The position numbers and the translations under genes were made by a program. A stretch of DNA of 64,000 nucleotides from Winogradskyella sp. PG-2 (lineage in GTDB: Bacteria; Bacteroidota; Bacteroidia; Flavobacteriales; Flavobacteriaceae). The notes beneath the pieces are model-generated. The model was not told where the DNA came from, searched no databases, and saw only the letters and a program-made list of their open reading frames with translations. Each line of letters begins with the position of its first letter. The stretch's first letter is position 1. The stretch lies in NCBI RefSeq assembly GCF_000828715.1, contig NZ_AP014583.1:3470001-3534000 (forward strand), written 5' to 3'. Below are positions 61,511 through 64,000 of the stretch, one piece after another.

Positions 61511-62746
61511 ATGTCAATACTGATTACCAACATAAAGCAATTACTTCAAGTTCACGAATCTAACATCACAATTGTTAAAGGTGATGATATGAAGAAACTT
61601 CCTGTACTAGAGAATGCCTATGTTTATATAGAGCACGATACTATTATTGAATATGGCGATATGAAAGATTGTGAAGGTATTGATGCAGAAACTACTATTG
61701 ATGCTAGTGGTAAACTCGTATTACCGTCTTGGTGCGACTCCCATACTCATGTGGTATATGCTGGTGATAGAACTTCAGAGTTTGTAGATCGTATAAATGG
61801 CTTGAGTTATGCCGAAATTGCCAATAATGGTGGAGGTATTTTAAACTCGGCTAAATTACTACAAAACACTTCTGAAGAGGATTTATATAATCAATCCATA
61901 AAACGTTTAGATGAGCTGATTAAAATGGGTACTGGTGCTGTAGAAATTAAAACAGGTTATGGATTAACTGTTGAAGCTGAATTAAAAATGCTTCGTGTTA
62001 TTAAACGTATTAAGCAAGATAGCTTGGCTAAGATCATCCCAACCTTATTAGCAGCACATGCAATTCCGGAAGAGTTTAGATTAAAAAAACAAGATTATAT
62101 CAAACTCATTACTGAAGAACTCATACCCAAAGCTGTAGAATTGAATATAGCGCATTATATAGATGTATTTTGTGAAGAAGGTTACTTTGACATTAAGGAT
62201 ACTGAATCTATACTTAAAGCTGGTGCTCAATATAATTTAAGACCGAAAATTCATGTCAATCAATTTAATATTCTTGGTGGAGTTGCTTTAGGTGCAAAGC
62301 ATAATGCATTATCCGTTGATCATTTAGAAGAATTAAATGAAGATGATGTAGAAGCTTTAAAGCATAGTGAAACCATTCCTGTAGCTTTACCAGGTTGTTC
62401 TTACTTTTTAAACATTCCTTATACACCTGCAAGACAGCTTATAGATGCTGGATTGCCCTTAGCAATTGCAACAGATTATAATCCTGGTTCTGCTCCTAGT
62501 GGAAATATGAATTTTGTAGTTAGTGCTGCTTGTGTAAAGTTGAAGATGACTCCAGAAGAAGCTATTAATGCGGCAACTATAAATGGTGCTTATGCCATGG
62601 GTATTAGTAATATGTACGGAAGTATTACTAGAGGAAAAAAGGCGAATTTAATTATTACAAAACCACTCAATCATTATAGTGAAATCCCTTATGCGTTTGC
62701 GCATAACCCAGTAGAGCAAGTCATTATAAATGGTCAATTATTATAA
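61511..62746 (+). CDS. hutI: Imidazolonepropionase
   Basis: Amidohydrolase of 411 residues, third step of histidine breakdown, opening 4-imidazolone-5-propionate to formiminoglutamate. The metal-binding HxH is in CDSHTHVVYAGDRTSEF, substrate contact region SYAEIANNGGGILNSAKL, later metal and catalytic positions PTLLAAHAIPEEF, FNILGGVALGAKHNALSVDHL and ATDYNPGSAPSGNMNFVVSA. Full family length. The partial hutG-like gene begins near the window end, with a minus-strand gene between. Strong terminator downstream. Confidence 0.95.
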   Translation: MSILITNIKQLLQVHESNITIVKGDDMKKLPVLENAYVYIEHDTIIEYGDMKDCEGIDAETTIDASGKLVLPSWCDSHTHVVYAGDRTSEFVDRINGLSYAEIANNGGGILNSAKLLQNTSEEDLYNQSIKRLDELIKMGTGAVEIKTGYGLTVEAELKMLRVIKRIKQDSLAKIIPTLLAAHAIPEEFRLKKQDYIKLITEELIPKAVELNIAHYIDVFCEEGYFDIKDTESILKAGAQYNLRPKIHVNQFNILGGVALGAKHNALSVDHLEELNEDDVEALKHSETIPVALPGCSYFLNIPYTPARQLIDAGLPLAIATDYNPGSAPSGNMNFVVSAACVKLKMTPEEAINAATINGAYAMGISNMYGSITRGKKANLIITKPLNHYSEIPYAFAHNPVEQVIINGQLL

Positions 62747-62750
62747 CTAA

Positions 62751-62778
62751 AAAATCCGGAAGACAACTCCGGATTTTT
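62751..62778. terminator. Terminator after hutI
   Basis: Perfect 10-bp stem AAAATCCGGA / TCCGGATTTT with a 7-base loop and a T run; serves convergent genes. Confidence 0.85.
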
Positions 62779-62801
62779 ATTATCAATCAAATAATTAATT
62801 C

Positions 62802-63689
62802 TTATTTAAGACTAAACTCTGATGAAGAGATTAATTCCTTGGCGCTAAATACATTTATTTTATAACGCCCTTTTTCAAATTTCGCATCTTCTGGTGGCGA
62901 AACATATTCACAGATATTTAAGTTTCTATTCTCATAGTTAAATCTACTGATTAAACTATAGTTTAAAACCTGATCATCAAACTGCACTTGGTCATTAGCA
63001 CCTAACACATTGTTTTTAGGATCTATAACTTGTACATATAACTCTTTATCACCTGCCTCAGTTAATGTATTCTTAGCAACTGTAAAGCAAACCTTTATCT
63101 TATCACTTCGTCTTGCACGTTCCATAGGTACTTGCTTACCACTGCTTCTTTCTAAAACACCCATTCCTATTAATCCAACAGTCTGTAAAGCAGCTGCATC
63201 ATTCACAACTGTTGCTAATTCTGTGTTTTGCACTAATAGAGAATCTGTAAACATAGTACGCTCAGCTAACTGTACTTGTGTACTATCTAATGATGTCGCA
63301 AGTAATTCATTCTCAACTTTTAAACGATCATTTTCAGTTAATAAAACATCCATTTCGTCTTGAAGCGCTAAAAACTTCTTTTTATATCTCCATAAGCTGT
63401 TTACACTGTTTTGCGATACTTTTAATGAATCCATTAAGCCTGTAATACGATCTCTAGCAGCAATTAAATCTTGGTTTTTAATTTCGCTCTCTGCAATAGC
63501 AGCATCGTATTCTTGTGCCATATTGTTAAGATCATTCATTACTTGTTGCTTTTCACTAACTAAAGTCTTTTCAGTCTCTTGTTTGTCACTGTATAGTTTA
63601 GAAGCATAAAATGCAGTTCCTAAAAATAAAACCAATAGTATGCCTAATCCAACTTTTAGTCCTGTACTTGTTTTCTGCGAACCTTCCAT
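62802..63689 (-). CDS. Coiled-coil membrane-anchored protein of unknown function
   Basis: Protein of 295 residues. One N-terminal membrane segment (VGLGILLVLFLGTAFYASKL, about 13-32) is followed by a long coiled coil (about 35-165, heptad-rich, for example EKTLVSEKQQVMNDLNNMAQ and DEMDVLLTENDRLKVENELL). The C-terminal part is beta-rich (SDKIKVCFTVAKNTLTEAGD, ELYVQVIDPKNNVLGANDQV, FEKGRYKINVFSAKELI). It likely faces the periplasm. I do not recognise a named family; such proteins occur in many Flavobacteriaceae. It lies between hutI and the hutG-like gene on the opposite strand. Confidence 0.78.
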   Translation of the reverse strand: MEGSQKTSTGLKVGLGILLVLFLGTAFYASKLYSDKQETEKTLVSEKQQVMNDLNNMAQEYDAAIAESEIKNQDLIAARDRITGLMDSLKVSQNSVNSLWRYKKKFLALQDEMDVLLTENDRLKVENELLATSLDSTQVQLAERTMFTDSLLVQNTELATVVNDAAALQTVGLIGMGVLERSSGKQVPMERARRSDKIKVCFTVAKNTLTEAGDKELYVQVIDPKNNVLGANDQVQFDDQVLNYSLISRFNYENRNLNICEYVSPPEDAKFEKGRYKINVFSAKELISSSEFSLK

Positions 63690-63798
63690 AAAATATTTGT
63701 TTTTAAGTTATTGTTAATTCTTATTTTTTAATTTATTCTAGAGATTAAAGTAATTAAATAAAGCTGTATTTTTATTTTATCTTTAATTAAACGTCCAA

Positions 63799-64000
63799 AT
63801 GCAAAATCTCGTATTATTTACTTCAAAAGATCGCGATACCATTTTAAAAGCGCGTAAAGGAGAATCAAAATTTGGAGAACATATTCAGTTAATACCTAAC
63901 CTCACTAACATATACGACGACATTGCTAATTTAGACGTTGACTTTGTTTTATTTGGCATTTCTGAAGATATTGGTGTTTTCGCAAATTACGGAAAAACAG
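63799..64000 (+). CDS. hutG: Formimidoylglutamase, arginase family (partial, cut by window end)
   Basis: The first 67 codons of a gene that leaves the window. The reading MQNLVLFTSKDRDTILKARK, GESKFGEHIQLIPN and DFVLFGISEDIGVFANYGKT matches the N-terminus of flavobacterial formimidoylglutamase, a Mn-dependent arginase-fold enzyme that splits N-formiminoglutamate. Its place after hutI fits the histidine pathway. The metal-binding motifs lie beyond the window, so the assignment rests on the N-terminus and context. Confidence 0.75.
   Translation, partial: MQNLVLFTSKDRDTILKARKGESKFGEHIQLIPNLTNIYDDIANLDVDFVLFGISEDIGVFANYGKT

Overview
The window is AT-rich, gene-dense chromosomal DNA from a member of the Bacteroidota, almost certainly a marine-type Flavobacteriaceae. 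The evidence is a type IX secretion (Por) sorting tail at 59972-61405, a TonB-dependent receptor with a carboxypeptidase-like N-terminal domain, DUF5916 and DUF937 proteins, and almost no Shine-Dalgarno sequences. Many genes instead carry the Bacteroidota -7 promoter element TAnnTTTG just upstream. No rRNA, tRNA, CRISPR array, prophage or insertion sequence was seen.

Region 1 (1-3036) is the 5' part of a secreted pectate-lyase-like multidomain protein on the minus strand. Its reading frame is broken at a 9-A run (716-724) and resumes in another frame to the window edge. Region 2 (3522-22545) is a large Wzx/Wzy-type exopolysaccharide or capsule locus. It holds a flippase, a polymerase, four GT4 glycosyltransferases, a hexapeptide acetyltransferase, an AsnB-type amidotransferase, a PglC-like initiating transferase, a PglE-like aminotransferase, a PglF-like membrane 4,6-dehydratase, a Wza export lipoprotein and a Wzc tyrosine kinase. 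A minus-strand HAD/ATP-grasp pair sits inside it. Together these can make a UDP-amino-deoxy sugar, load it on undecaprenyl phosphate, extend, flip, polymerise and export the chain.

Region 3 (22600-40279) is mostly housekeeping: proline dehydrogenase, aroB, DinB-like, Lrp/AsnC, an M14 peptidase, an XRE regulator, TerC, an MBOAT/SGNH O-acylation pair, topoisomerase IV (parE and parC with a small membrane protein gene between them), a DMT transporter, a frameshifted SRPBCC gene, DUF481 and ychF. Region 4 (40371-41990) is a decayed endonuclease/exonuclease/phosphatase-family gene with flanking repeats.

Region 5 (41991-53952) holds an acyl-CoA-dehydrogenase-fold flavoenzyme, a FemAB/GNAT-like protein, a ferredoxin divergent from an acyl-CoA reductase, serC-serA, a DUF937 gene that seems to begin with ATA, and a probable metal-uptake group (small His/Cys protein, TonB receptor, lipoprotein). 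Region 6 (54176-64000) holds a DUF5916 protein, a LolD-like ATPase, a cassette-like accessory gene between two related repeats, fumC, a T9SS cargo protein, hutI, a coiled-coil membrane protein and the start of hutG.

The main points for a second look are: attC-like repeats associated with two accessory genes (40371-41678 and 57407-58366); a shared 16-bp palindrome; the apparent ATA start; three one-base homopolymer frameshifts, one of them in a gene that also has a nonsense codon; and the small ORFs in long gaps. No fully new system is demonstrated.
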